From: Fulvivirga ligni | GTDB lineage: Bacteria > Bacteroidota > Bacteroidia > Cytophagales > Cyclobacteriaceae | NCBI RefSeq assembly: GCF_021389935.1 | Contig: NZ_CP089979.1 | Span: 849,001 to 913,000, forward strand | Direction of reading: 5' to 3' | DNA: 64,000 nt | Program-made: the position numbers and the translations under genes | Shown: piece after piece, positions 25,831 through 35,090 of the stretch | How positions within the stretch are numbered: position 1 is the first letter of the stretch | Layout of the letters: each line of letters opens with the position of its first letter | The notes under the pieces: model-generated | What the model saw: only the letters and a program-made list of their open reading frames with translations | Databases searched by the model: none | What the model was told of the DNA's origin: nothing

Positions 25831-27259
25831 TTAAATCAGGAATTTTTACGGTGAAAGTTGATCCTTTATTTTTATCACTGTTGAGTGTGATAGCTCCATT
25901 TATTTTATCAAGCGCACTTTTAACAATGTATAGTCCCAGCCCAGAGCCTTGGGAGGTTTCATTGGCTCTATAAAACATTTCAAAAATGTGCTTCTGAAAT
26001 TTCTTTGGAATACCCTGGCCATTATCTTCAATTTGAATAATGGTGGTATTATTTTCATGTAATAGACTAATATGAATATATCCATTATCTACATCGCGAC
26101 GTCTGTATTTAACGGCATTTTCTAGCAGGTTTTGCAATACAGATCGCATCAAGCGTCGGTCAGTGATCACTCTTACGTTAGGTTCGATTTCCATCTCTAT
26201 TTTGATATTATCAAAACCTTCGGAATACTTTAAACCTGTAAGAACATCGTTAATGAGATCATTAATTATAAAAGGATCCGGATTTACCTGTCCTTGTTTT
26301 ATTCTGGTAATGTTAAGAAGCTCATTCAATGTATTGTTCAGCATCTGGGTGCTATTGTCTAACATTTTCATGAGTAGTTGAACCTCAACTTTTTCTTCGA
26401 AATCCTTCATGCCAATATTAATCAGACCTTTAATGGAGGCAACAGGTCCTTTTAAATCATGAGAAATTCGATACATCAATGTCTCTAACTCATTATTTAT
26501 CTTTAGTAGATTTTCTTTTACTTGTTTCTGTTCCGTAACGTTTTTTGCAATTATTGAAATGCCATCCTCAGTAGGATAAATGCTTCCTTCAAAGTATTTG
26601 CTATCGTTATATTCAAATGCTATATGTTCAGATTTACCTTGTGTTAAAACTTGCTCTATCGTTTCTCTTACCTCATTAGTTTCCCAAGATGGAAATACCT
26701 GGTAGATAGGAGAACCAATTATATCTAAGGAGCGATTAAATTCTTTTTCGGCATATTCATTCCAAAACAGAATATTCAAATTGTGGTCTAAAGCAATAAA
26801 TACATCCTGGATACTGCCAGAGAGAAATTGATACATTTTCTCACTCTGCTCCAGCTTTTTCTCGATGTTAATTCGTTTCTGAGTGTTTTGAGACTCTCTA
26901 ATCTCTCGTTCAATGGCCGGTAGCAGTCTATTTAAATTGCCTTTTAAAATATAGTCATTGGCACCTGCGCGCATCGCATTTACGGCTGCTTCTTCGCCAA
27001 TCGTTCCAGATACGATTAAAAAGGGCACATTTTGATTCTTTTTACGAGTCAGTTTTAAGGCTTCAGGAGCATTAAACTGAGGTAATGAATTATCGCTAAT
27101 GATTAAATCCCAATGATTTTCGAGCGAAGAAACGAGCTCATTACGAGTTTCTATTCTTTTGGGATCAATGGTAATACCAGCTCTGCTGATATGTCTTACC
27201 AGCAAGTCATAATCATCTTCAGAATCTTCTATTATTAATACTTTAAAGCTCTCAACCAT
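25817..27259 (-). CDS. REC-PAS-HisKA-HATPase hybrid histidine kinase, cytoplasmic
   Basis: A 480-residue protein. The N-terminal receiver (about 1-125: IIEDSEDDYDLL, DLIISDNSLPQFNAPEALKLTR, VPFLIVSGTIGEEAAVNAMRAGANDY, split over its length) is close to that of the next gene, showing an intragenic or tandem duplication. One PAS domain (about 140-245) and a kinase core follow, with RISHDLKGPVAS as phospho-acceptor region, NLLENAVKYR and GSGLGLYIVKS. It has no membrane segment. It overlaps the downstream kinase gene by 14 bases. A good Shine-Dalgarno-like AAAGGAGG lies before its ATG, which is unusual for this genome. Confidence 0.92.
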   Translation of the reverse strand: MVESFKVLIIEDSEDDYDLLVRHISRAGITIDPKRIETRNELVSSLENHWDLIISDNSLPQFNAPEALKLTRKKNQNVPFLIVSGTIGEEAAVNAMRAGANDYILKGNLNRLLPAIEREIRESQNTQKRINIEKKLEQSEKMYQFLSGSIQDVFIALDHNLNILFWNEYAEKEFNRSLDIIGSPIYQVFPSWETNEVRETIEQVLTQGKSEHIAFEYNDSKYFEGSIYPTEDGISIIAKNVTEQKQVKENLLKINNELETLMYRISHDLKGPVASIKGLINIGMKDFEEKVEVQLLMKMLDNSTQMLNNTLNELLNITRIKQGQVNPDPFIINDLINDVLTGLKYSEGFDNIKIEMEIEPNVRVITDRRLMRSVLQNLLENAVKYRRRDVDNGYIHISLLHENNTTIIQIEDNGQGIPKKFQKHIFEMFYRANETSQGSGLGLYIVKSALDKINGAITLNSDKNKGSTFTVKIPDLIDNA

Positions 27260-27282
27260 TCTCTTTCCTCCTTTAGTAGTTA

Positions 27283-27594
27283 CTAATTATACAAACAAAG
27301 TTGACAACGAAATTTGTGTAAAATGTGAAGTTTGATTCTTCTATATGTAAGTGCTTTATATACGTAAGCGATGAGGTTTTTTAGGGTTTGGTGAACCTTG
27401 GTAACTTCTAAATTGCTAATAATGAGCAAGTTAAATTTCTTTTTAACTTTTCTATCTGCAGCTACATCAAACTTAATCATGAAAGCACCGTTGCCACCTT
27501 CTCTCTCAATAACAGGGATTATTGTATTCTGTTCTTTATAGAAAACTGTCGATTGAAGTTGGTGGGGCGATATGTAGTTAGATAAAGTCATCAT
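27283..27594 (-). CDS. Small hypothetical protein inside the kinase operon
   Basis: A 103-residue ORF sitting between two kinase genes, 4 bases after the stop of one and 23 bases before the start of the next. The middle (NGAFMIKFDVAADRKVKKKFNLLIISNLE, split here by a basic patch) looks like beta strands with a basic turn; the end is basic with a Cys pair four residues apart. No known family is recognised. Position and plausible codon use favour a real gene, perhaps an accessory or regulatory protein of the neighbouring kinases, but a chance ORF cannot be excluded. Confidence 0.5.
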   Translation of the reverse strand: MMTLSNYISPHQLQSTVFYKEQNTIIPVIEREGGNGAFMIKFDVAADRKVKKKFNLLIISNLEVTKVHQTLKNLIAYVYKALTYRRIKLHILHKFRCQLCLYN

Positions 27595-27598
27595 GGTG

Positions 27599-29302
27599 TT
27601 ACTTTTGCTTCAGTGTGAAATAGAAGGTAGCCCCCTCATTAATAGAAGCATCGGCCCATACTTCCTCACCATGTCTGGTCAAAATTCTTTTAACTGTTGC
27701 CAGTCCTATTCCGGTTCCTTCAAATTCTTTTTCACTATGTAGTCTCTGAAAGGCCCCAAATAACTTGGTTGAATAGTTTATGTCGAAACCGACACCGTTA
27801 TCCTGGATTAGAATCACTTGCTTACCGTCTTGCTGTTTAGATAGTAGCTTAACTGAAGGATGTTCTGAGTTTCTTGAGTACTTCGCCGCATTAGAAAGGA
27901 AGTTTTCTAGAACGATGGAAATCAATCCTTTGTCTCCTTTCCCAGTAATATTTGGCTGAATGACAAAATTCGTATTAGGGTACTCCTTCGAGAGATCCTC
28001 TATAATTTCCTTTGCCATCTTTGAAATATTTAGGGACATTACCGTAATTTCCTGCCTGGTAATGCGTGATAGCAGTAGCAGGTTATCAATCAAAAGGCCC
28101 ATTTTTACGCTGGCAGAAGAAACTCTTCTTAAGTAATTCTGTCCATTAATATCCAGTTGGCTTGCATAGTCTTCTAAAAGGGCTTGGCTGAATCCATGTA
28201 TGCTACGTAAGGGTGATCGTAAATCGTGAGATACTGAATAACTGAATGCCTCTAATTCTTTATTGGCATTTTTAAGTTCCGTAGTTCTTTGTTCTACAAT
28301 TTCTAGTACTTTTTGCTCTTCCTCTTTTCTTTTAGTGATTTCCTGAACGTGACTGATAAAATATTGCGGAATACTATTTTTATTTCTTACTAAGGATACG
28401 CTGAGCTGCCCCCAGAAGATGCTTCCATCTTTTCTATAGTACCGTTTATCTAATTGGTAAGTATTAATTTGACCATCAATTATTTGCTCTACTAATTTCA
28501 TGTCGCCTGCCAAATCATCAGGATGGGTGAGTTTTTGAAAGTTTAGATTAAGCATTTCTTTTGCTGTATAGCCAAACATCTTAGTAAGCGCCTTATTTAC
28601 TTCCAACCAATTACCTTGAAGGTCAAGAATGCCGATACCGATAGGAGAAAAATCCAGGGCGGCATGAAATTTTTGCTCACTTGCCTTTAATGCATGTTCG
28701 ATTTGCATATCTCTGGTGATATCCATGCAAATACCACTGAGCATATCATGCTGCTCGCTAAAAGAGCCAATGGTTTTTATGAATTTTTGATTTCCGTGGG
28801 CGTCAACAATTCTATAGTTAATGTTAACGTCCTGCCGCTGTGCTAAACTATGTTTAAGTTTTAGAATTAGTTTTTGACGATCCTTTGGATGTACTCTTTT
28901 AAGAAAATATCTTAAACTCACGGGTTGATTATCATCAGGAAGATTAAATAAGGAGAGCATTTCCTTATCCCAATCAAAAACTTTCTGGCTCACGTTCCAT
29001 GACCAAACACCGGCATGTGCCGCCTCAAGAGCCATTTCTAAAATTTTCTGCTTTTCCATTTTATTGTCGTCTCTTACCCCTCCTGTTCTCTCTTCATTAA
29101 AGCTATTTATTCTATGAGTATTCAGGTAAATATGTTTTTCTGACCTGGGTTGTTCGTTATTGAAAGTGAAATAATCACCCTCATTTAAATCTGGTGTTTG
29201 CTCGGTGCAGTACAATGTGGACAACCTGATGTCATAAACGGAGTTCTTACTCAGTTTTAATTCAGGTGTTCTCTTAGGTACTGTTCCGATCAAACTTATC
29301 AT
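27599..29302 (-). CDS. PAS-PAS-HisKA-HATPase histidine kinase, cytoplasmic
   Basis: A kinase of up to 567 residues. Two PAS/PAC units of the PAS_3 type (about 90-195 and 205-325; FDWDKEMLSLFNLP, FSPIGIGILDLQGNW) are followed by a phytochrome-like kinase core with SVSHDLRSPLRSIHGFS, a HATPase N box FLSNAAKYS and GTGIGLATVKRI. There is no receiver or membrane segment. The first 81 residues lack any domain; Met82 (29059) is a strong alternative start because AGGAGGGG precedes it by about 14 bases. It belongs to the minus-strand two-component island. Confidence 0.88.
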   Translation of the reverse strand: MISLIGTVPKRTPELKLSKNSVYDIRLSTLYCTEQTPDLNEGDYFTFNNEQPRSEKHIYLNTHRINSFNEERTGGVRDDNKMEKQKILEMALEAAHAGVWSWNVSQKVFDWDKEMLSLFNLPDDNQPVSLRYFLKRVHPKDRQKLILKLKHSLAQRQDVNINYRIVDAHGNQKFIKTIGSFSEQHDMLSGICMDITRDMQIEHALKASEQKFHAALDFSPIGIGILDLQGNWLEVNKALTKMFGYTAKEMLNLNFQKLTHPDDLAGDMKLVEQIIDGQINTYQLDKRYYRKDGSIFWGQLSVSLVRNKNSIPQYFISHVQEITKRKEEEQKVLEIVEQRTTELKNANKELEAFSYSVSHDLRSPLRSIHGFSQALLEDYASQLDINGQNYLRRVSSASVKMGLLIDNLLLLSRITRQEITVMSLNISKMAKEIIEDLSKEYPNTNFVIQPNITGKGDKGLISIVLENFLSNAAKYSRNSEHPSVKLLSKQQDGKQVILIQDNGVGFDINYSTKLFGAFQRLHSEKEFEGTGIGLATVKRILTRHGEEVWADASINEGATFYFTLKQK

Positions 29303-29307
29303 CTGGT

Positions 29308-29607
29308 TTAAATTTTAAGTTCGAAAATATGACTTAAGGCAGATTTGCTGCTCAAAAGCCCTGAATCGGCCTTTTTATTCGTGTTGAAAAGAATATCATT
29401 ATAACCGTTAAAAATACTATTGTATGCGTGTAAGGAAAAGGTTTCTTTTTTGTTAGCCGATGATGCTATGCCGCATAAAATGATATGATAAAGAGCTAAG
29501 AATGGCCTTTGGAATAACTGCTGGGGTTGAACCGAAATAATACTATAAAGGAATAATCTCGTCTTACCTCCTGTAACAGCCAGATATTTAGTTAGCCTCT
29601 TTGTCAT
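29308..29607 (-). CDS. Small hypothetical ORF at the head of the kinase operon
   Basis: A 99-residue ORF ending 5 bases before the upstream limit of the PAS kinase gene. A good Shine-Dalgarno-like AGGAGAGG lies 7 bases before its ATG. The sequence has no recognised motif; residues 10-55 are moderately hydrophobic, and the rest is polar. It may be a real leader gene of the operon or a chance frame in an untranslated leader; the second is quite possible. Confidence 0.35.
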   Translation of the reverse strand: MTKRLTKYLAVTGGKTRLFLYSIISVQPQQLFQRPFLALYHIILCGIASSANKKETFSLHAYNSIFNGYNDILFNTNKKADSGLLSSKSALSHIFELKI

Positions 29608-29783
29608 TTGTTCCCTCTCCTATTCGATACTATAATAAGATACCAAAAAAAACGATAAGAAGGAATAGGTATTAGTATAGTAATGAGTAAGGTTTAGGTA
29701 TAAATTACATAATACTAATTGACGGACTGAGGGAATATATAGATGTAATTTGAATTATATAAATATGGAATTATAAATGAGGG
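29608..29783. other. 176-base AT-rich gap between the kinase island and the MORN-repeat gene
   Basis: This should hold the promoter for the minus-strand kinase island. No clear TTG/TAnnTTTG pair, RNA gene or terminator is recognised. The heptamer CCTATTC and its complement GAATAGG occur about 35 bases apart, too weak to call a structure. Confidence 0.35.
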
Positions 29784-30596
29784 TTAGCGCTTTTCATACA
29801 CCAATTTTCCTCGTGTGTTCCATTCTTTAACAATAAAAGGGGTTTCTTCTTTTATGTAAGGCTCTTTAGGGTATCTGATGATTTTCTTTCTTTTACCACT
29901 AGCATAGTATTCAATCCAATCTCCAACTCTCATACCCCACCTGAACTCACCTTTAACGGCCACCCTGCCATTATTATGAAAGTAATAATAGTTGCCTTCT
30001 TTTTCACCATATTCTATGGGCACTATCTCTTTCATTTTCTCCCTCTTGGAGTCGTAATAGCTTACCATTGACTCACGTGGCCATCCTTTGTAGTATTTTT
30101 CTTTATCTACTAAAATGTCATCTTTATTATATTCTACCCACCTTCCATGCTTCATGCCTTTGTAAAAAATGCCCTCTTCAAGAACCTGATCATCCTTCAT
30201 TCTTTTATAAGGACCGTGAAGCACTGAACCATTCTGCTGGTCTACTTCACCTCCATGCCTGATGGTTCCTCTTCTGTAGTCTAGCCAATAAATGTCCCTT
30301 ACATAGGGGTCAAGTTCCACAGGTTCTTTTATTACATTGAATAACTCATAGGTCTTAGTGTTACCCATGCCCTTTTGGGTGTACTTTTTTTTGGTTTTTA
30401 TGCCATAAAAGACGTTCTTTTTTCTCTTTTTCTCTTTAGGCTTTACATAATCTTCCTCTTCCTCCTTATCATCCAGCTCTATGGTGAGAGGGGTGTCTAT
30501 AGTAAACATCTTATCAGTGCTTTCAGGGTCTACTTCCTGAGCATTAACCGATAAAATTGCTATAAATAAGCATATGCAGGATAAATAATATCTCAC
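29784..30596 (-). CDS. Exported MORN-repeat (YwqK-like) protein
   Basis: A 270-residue protein with a signal peptide (residues 1-19, ends VNAQ). A charged Lys/Glu-rich linker (about 40-70) is followed by MORN_2-type repeats from about residue 115 to 250, seen as G-x-x-x-G-x-W-x-x-Y units (HGPYKRM, HGRWVEY, EGNYYYF, VGDWIEYY). Such proteins are sometimes labelled YwqK antitoxins, but in Bacteroidota they are mostly exported proteins of unknown role. It stands alone, and no toxin gene is adjacent. Confidence 0.8.
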   Translation of the reverse strand: MRYYLSCICLFIAILSVNAQEVDPESTDKMFTIDTPLTIELDDKEEEEDYVKPKEKKRKKNVFYGIKTKKKYTQKGMGNTKTYELFNVIKEPVELDPYVRDIYWLDYRRGTIRHGGEVDQQNGSVLHGPYKRMKDDQVLEEGIFYKGMKHGRWVEYNKDDILVDKEKYYKGWPRESMVSYYDSKREKMKEIVPIEYGEKEGNYYYFHNNGRVAVKGEFRWGMRVGDWIEYYASGKRKKIIRYPKEPYIKEETPFIVKEWNTRGKLVYEKR

Positions 30597-30690
30597 GAGA
30601 ACAAAAGTTTAGGTGGTACTAACGTAAAGAACCAATTTTTATTTCTCTTCATCAATAGAGATGATAAATTAATAGTTCCTCACAATTTAT

Positions 30691-30724
30691 AAAAAAAGCC
30701 ATGACAATTCGCCATGGCTTTAAT
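30691..30724 (-). terminator. Rho-independent terminator after htpG
   Basis: Perfect 9-bp stem AAAGCCATG/CATGGCTTT with a nine-base loop. On the minus strand the stem is followed by a run of seven T, so it ends the htpG transcript 18 bases after the stop codon. Confidence 0.85.
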
Positions 30725-30741
30725 TTTGAGAATAATTTTGT

Positions 30742-32634
30742 TTATTCAGCTGCTAACTCAATACTTCTTTTAATGAAGTTGGTAAGGTCTTTACCTGTTA
30801 GCATATTCTGAGAAAGCATGGCCAAATCATAAGCTTGTTTGGCTAGTTGTACTTTCTTGTCTTCTTTCTTCGCTCTTAGGATCTTGCCTACAATGCTGTG
30901 GTTTCCATTAACAGAAAGCTCAAATTGATCAGGCATATTTCCCATCATAGCATACTGTCCACCGCCATTCTTAGCCATGTCTTTCATTCTTCTCATAAAC
31001 TCAGACATGGTTATAGTTACTGGCATGTCATCCGGAGAAAGTGAATTCACAGAGATGTTCATTCTAGGGTTAGCTACAGCTTTTTCAAAAATGCCTTTCA
31101 CCTTTTCTTCCTCATCCGCACTAAGTACACTTTCTATTTTCTCATCTTTATCAATAAGCTTTTCGATAGTGTCAGCATCCACACGCTTTAGCTGGGTGTT
31201 TTCTAGTTTCTGCTCCAAGAAGTTTACATAATGGCTGTCCAGCACTCCATCTAAAAGAAGTACATCATAACCTTTATTTTTAGCTACTTGTATGTAAGTG
31301 TCTTGCTTACCAGGATCTGTAGTATAAACATAGATTACGTTGTTATCCTTATCTTTTTGGTTTACTTCTACCTTGGCTTTATACTCATCCATAGTGAAGA
31401 ACTCACCTTCAGTGTTAGTGAAAAGCGCAAAGTTTTTAGCCTTATCGTAGAACTTGTCTTCGCTAAGCATTCCATATTTTACGAATACTCCTATGTCACT
31501 CCATTTGTCCTGGTATGAATTTCTGTCAGACTTGAATAATTCATCCAGTTTATCAGCCACTTTCTTAGTAATGTGATTATTGATCTTCTTCACATTACCG
31601 TCTGACTGAAGATAACTTCTCGATACGTTTAATGGAATGTCTGGAGAATCTATAACACCATGAAGCAGCATTAAAAATTCTGGCACTACATCTTTTACCT
31701 CATCAGTAATGAATACCTGACGAGAATAAAGCTGAATTTTATTTTTTTGCACCTCGAAGTCGTTCTTCACTTTTGGGAAGTAAAGAATACCGGTAAGATT
31801 AAAAGGATAGTCTACGTTCAGATGGATCCAGAATAGAGGATCTTCTGACATAGGGTATAACTCCTTATAAAATTTCAGATAATCCTCATCTTTTAATTCT
31901 GAAGGAGACTTTGTCCACAAAGGATCAGTATCATTAATAATACGATCTTTAGTTTCAGTTTTATACTTAGGCTTACCTTCATCATCTTTCCCATCTTCTA
32001 TTTGCTCGTCTTTTGTACCAAACTTAATAGGAACTGGTAAGAAACGGCAATACTTATCAAGAATAGATTTTAGTTTCCATTCATCTAAAAACTCTTCAGA
32101 GTCATCAGCTACATGAAGGATGATGTCAGTACCTCTACTTTCTTTAGTAGCTTCGGTAATTTCATATTCTGTAGAACCATCACAAACCCACCTTGCAGCT
32201 TCAGTACCATCCTGATAAGATTTACTAATGATCTCTACTTCCTTAGCTACCATGAAAGCAGAATAAAAACCAAGACCGAATTTTCCTATGATGTCTTTTG
32301 CATCACCTTTATCTTTGAATTTCTCTACAAACTCAGTAGCACCGGAAAATGCTATTTGGTTGATGTATTTCTTGATTTCATCAGCTGTCATACCAATACC
32401 CTTATCACTCACGGTAATGGTCTTCTTTTCTTTATCAAAACTTACTTCAACGGTGGTATCACCTATCTCTTCACTTATCTCTCCTAAAGATGATAATCTT
32501 TTAAGCTTTTGAGTGGCATCTACAGCATTAGAAACCAGCTCTCTTAAGAAAATCTCATGATCTGAATACAAGAACTTCTTGATAATTGGAAAGATGTTCT
32601 CGGTATGAATTGAAATTGTACCCTTTTCTGACAT
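30742..32634 (-). CDS. htpG: Chaperone protein HtpG (Hsp90)
   Basis: A 630-residue Hsp90-type ATP-dependent chaperone. The N-terminal GHKL ATPase has ELVSNAVDA, DKGIGM and GKFGLGFYSAFMVA; the middle domain carries NVSRSYLQSD with the catalytic Arg; the C-terminal dimerisation domain ends in ordinary sequence without the eukaryotic MEEVD. Length and motifs are normal for bacterial HtpG in the cytoplasm. It is a single gene with its own terminator, divergent from a T9SS cargo gene over a gap that holds a clear inverted repeat. Confidence 0.97.
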   Translation of the reverse strand: MSEKGTISIHTENIFPIIKKFLYSDHEIFLRELVSNAVDATQKLKRLSSLGEISEEIGDTTVEVSFDKEKKTITVSDKGIGMTADEIKKYINQIAFSGATEFVEKFKDKGDAKDIIGKFGLGFYSAFMVAKEVEIISKSYQDGTEAARWVCDGSTEYEITEATKESRGTDIILHVADDSEEFLDEWKLKSILDKYCRFLPVPIKFGTKDEQIEDGKDDEGKPKYKTETKDRIINDTDPLWTKSPSELKDEDYLKFYKELYPMSEDPLFWIHLNVDYPFNLTGILYFPKVKNDFEVQKNKIQLYSRQVFITDEVKDVVPEFLMLLHGVIDSPDIPLNVSRSYLQSDGNVKKINNHITKKVADKLDELFKSDRNSYQDKWSDIGVFVKYGMLSEDKFYDKAKNFALFTNTEGEFFTMDEYKAKVEVNQKDKDNNVIYVYTTDPGKQDTYIQVAKNKGYDVLLLDGVLDSHYVNFLEQKLENTQLKRVDADTIEKLIDKDEKIESVLSADEEEKVKGIFEKAVANPRMNISVNSLSPDDMPVTITMSEFMRRMKDMAKNGGGQYAMMGNMPDQFELSVNGNHSIVGKILRAKKEDKKVQLAKQAYDLAMLSQNMLTGKDLTNFIKRSIELAAE

Positions 32635-32737
32635 TTTTATATTTTTTAATTATTCGATAAATCACTTTGATACGTACGCCCTGACCAAATACTATTCCAG
32701 CAGATCAAAAATGACAAAATGACAGATTTACTTACCT

Positions 32738-32757
32738 TGTCACCATAAAATGTGACA
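32738..32757. promoter_or_regulatory. Inverted repeat TGTCAC-N8-GTGACA between htpG and the T9SS cargo gene
   Basis: A perfect 6-bp dyad with an 8-base spacer in the divergent promoter region. Two more TGACA half-sites in direct orientation lie just to its left (near 32711-32725). This looks like an operator for a dimeric regulator; which gene it controls is unknown. Confidence 0.45.
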
Positions 32758-32799
32758 TCGTTTATATTTTCGTTGTTCAATTTTTTAAACTTTAGTACT

Positions 32800-34494
32800 A
32801 TGAGGCTTTTATTAATTTCAGTGCTAACCATGATATCAATGCTGGCACATTCTCAAGTATGGGTAGGAGGTTCGTCGGGAAACTGGAATAATGTTTTGAA
32901 TTGGACTGTTACCCCCGTTACATCACGAACATTTAACTCAGGCGGCTCAGTTAGTGTGACCAGTGTTCCGGGTATAACAACTGGGGGATTATATATTTTA
33001 AATAACACACATGTTTCACTTACTCCTACAGCTCTTTTATCTGCAACATTCTTTCTGACTAGCACTTTATATATCGAGCCAGGATCTTCCCTTACTTTAA
33101 AAACTAACTCTGGTCGTGTGATTAATATAACCATGGGTGGTTCATCAGATGCTGAAATTGGGGGTAATCTAACGTTTGAGGGAGGTATCTTTGATCTTGG
33201 AGATAATAGACTACTACTCCATACAAACTCTACTCCTATCAATGGCGTGGCAAGCTCTTTTACACTAGGGAGTGCCTCGAATGTAGAATTTGGCGAAGCT
33301 GGAAACACCTCAGGAGATATGATCATAATCCCTGATGATATTTTTTCTTCTGACCCTCAGGTAGAAACGATTGTAATAAATAGGACAAACGGTGTTCAGC
33401 TGGGCAATCAACCATTTACGGTAACAGATCAAGCTACATTTACTCTGGGAGATATTCATACCAATGATAATGGGAGATTGATATTTTCCAGCACTGCTCT
33501 TAATCCTGCTGAGATTCATGGCAGTGCTATTGTAGGCTACGCTGAAATGGAGTCTAGAGCAATAAGCACTGGCGCATTAGATTTTCTTGGGGCGAACATA
33601 TCATCTGGTGAGGATATTGGTAATGTCAGTTTAACTAGAAGGACAGGCTCTGTAGGCGAAAACACTTTCAATGGCAACTCTAGTGTTTCATCAACTTGGG
33701 ATATTTCTGTTTCAAGTGAGCCATCAACTACGGGTAGACTCATGTCCCTTGCCTGGCTTCCAGATATGGATAACTCCGTGAATATTTCCAATGATTTCCA
33801 AAAGTTTGTGTCTGACGGCCTTGGGGGCTGGGATGGTTTAGGATCACTCGCAAGTCTTAGCATTATCAGCGACTGGAGAATAACGACACCAGTTGCTGTA
33901 TTCTCTATTTCAGGCACTCTGACAGTGGCTGATGAAAATAATGTTTTACCGGTATCAATCGCTGGCTTAAAAGCACGAAACGCAAAGGGTAAGATTGAGA
34001 TTACATGGCAAACCCTATCTGAAATTCAAAACGATTATTTCATTCTTGAGAAGCAATTGGCTGGTGCTTTTTCACCCATCGGAAAAATAGGAGGAGCAGG
34101 TAATTCCAATGATTTGATTGAGTATAAAGGCGTGGATAATGACCCCGCTATTGGTCAGAATGTATATCGCTTGAAGCAGGTTGATCTGGATGGATCAATT
34201 ACTTATTACGGTCCGGTAAGTTGCGATTATAGAAGTGGAAACCTCAGGCTGGTGGCTTATCCTAATCCTGTCATTAATGGAGCTGCATCCTATGTGATGT
34301 TTACTGCAGACGATGAATTGATCATGAACTTGCGACTTGTAAATTACTTGGGCCAGGAGTTTATGAACAAAGAGATCAAGTCTAATGAAGCATATGTCCT
34401 GCCCTCGGCTGATCTGCAGAATGGGATGTACAAACTTATAGCCACTGATCCATTTGGACAAAAAATTGCCAAATCAATAGTAATCAGTGACTAA
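32800..34494 (+). CDS. T9SS type A sorting-domain protein (secreted or cell-surface)
   Basis: The reading frame opens at 32752, but the signal peptide begins at Met17 (32800): LLLISVLTMISMLAHSQ. The body (about 20-480) is rich in Ser, Thr, Gly and Asn without enzymatic motifs and begins with VWVGGSSGNWNNVLNW, a pattern common at the start of Bacteroidota surface proteins. The last 75 residues are a type A T9SS sorting domain: the YPNP motif, three strand repeats and the final KIAKSIVISD. It would pass the outer membrane through the type IX system and be cleaved and anchored or released. Function unknown; adhesin-like is a guess. Confidence 0.88.
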   Translation: MRLLLISVLTMISMLAHSQVWVGGSSGNWNNVLNWTVTPVTSRTFNSGGSVSVTSVPGITTGGLYILNNTHVSLTPTALLSATFFLTSTLYIEPGSSLTLKTNSGRVINITMGGSSDAEIGGNLTFEGGIFDLGDNRLLLHTNSTPINGVASSFTLGSASNVEFGEAGNTSGDMIIIPDDIFSSDPQVETIVINRTNGVQLGNQPFTVTDQATFTLGDIHTNDNGRLIFSSTALNPAEIHGSAIVGYAEMESRAISTGALDFLGANISSGEDIGNVSLTRRTGSVGENTFNGNSSVSSTWDISVSSEPSTTGRLMSLAWLPDMDNSVNISNDFQKFVSDGLGGWDGLGSLASLSIISDWRITTPVAVFSISGTLTVADENNVLPVSIAGLKARNAKGKIEITWQTLSEIQNDYFILEKQLAGAFSPIGKIGGAGNSNDLIEYKGVDNDPAIGQNVYRLKQVDLDGSITYYGPVSCDYRSGNLRLVAYPNPVINGAASYVMFTADDELIMNLRLVNYLGQEFMNKEIKSNEAYVLPSADLQNGMYKLIATDPFGQKIAKSIVISD

Positions 34495-34500
34495 AAGATA

Positions 34501-34980
34501 TTATCTGATTCTATCTACTGATCTAACGAGCTTTTCATCTTTTCTGATGAAGCGGTTAGCAAGCACATTCATGATCATGGCGCCAATTGGAAGAAAGCTA
34601 CCCATGCCGTAAGTCCAGTTTTGCTCAATTGATTCTTCCGCCATGACTTCTCTGGCAAACCAGAACCCTAGACCAAGAGTACCAATCATTAACAAAGAAT
34701 TAAGAGCACTTAATTTTATTTGTAAAAGCCTGTTATTGAAGCGAGTGATCTCAACAATTCCGACAATGGCAGATAATACAGCACACACGCCTATCAGGAT
34801 ATAAGGAAATGTTACTTTCGAAACTTCTTCTACACCATTTGAAGTGAGTAAATAGAAGGCGGTGAGCAGAATTCCCTGATCGCTATCTGGGCTATGGTAA
34901 GCCCACATTGGGAAGATCAATGTTAGTAACATTAGTATCACTACTAATAATAGAAATACGGTTTGAATCCTTTGTAACAT
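34501..34980 (-). CDS. DUF4293 family membrane protein
   Basis: A 159-residue protein with four membrane segments (about 5-25, 50-75, 85-105 and 120-140) and the family start MLQRIQTVFLLLVV with PMWAY soon after. DUF4293 is found almost only in Bacteroidota and has no known function. The C-terminus is basic and cytoplasmic (RFIRKDEKLVRSVDRIR). It is a single gene, convergent with the T9SS cargo gene with 6 bases between stops and divergent from the thiolase gene. Confidence 0.85.
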   Translation of the reverse strand: MLQRIQTVFLLLVVILMLLTLIFPMWAYHSPDSDQGILLTAFYLLTSNGVEEVSKVTFPYILIGVCAVLSAIVGIVEITRFNNRLLQIKLSALNSLLMIGTLGLGFWFAREVMAEESIEQNWTYGMGSFLPIGAMIMNVLANRFIRKDEKLVRSVDRIR

Positions 34981-35090
34981 ATTGCTATTGGCTTAAATTG
35001 CGAGTGCAAATTAAATCAAACCGTGCGGTTAAAAAAAGCAAATCCGCATTTACCCCTTAACCTTTTAATTTCCTCAGAAAACTACTACTT

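Noticed and set aside
29784-30596. Toxin-antitoxin role for the MORN-repeat protein
   Set aside because: The YwqK antitoxin label is a database habit; the protein is exported, and no toxin gene is adjacent.
32671-32676. TACGTA near the htpG promoter (also at 15609-15614 and 27361-27366)
   Set aside because: Isolated hexamers without the second TAC box; about twenty TACGTA are expected by chance in AT-rich DNA of this size, so only the 18-bp form was used.
32853-33326. 157-codon minus-strand frame opposite the T9SS cargo gene
   Set aside because: Pro/Val/Ser-rich mirror of the cargo protein's repetitive coding sequence.
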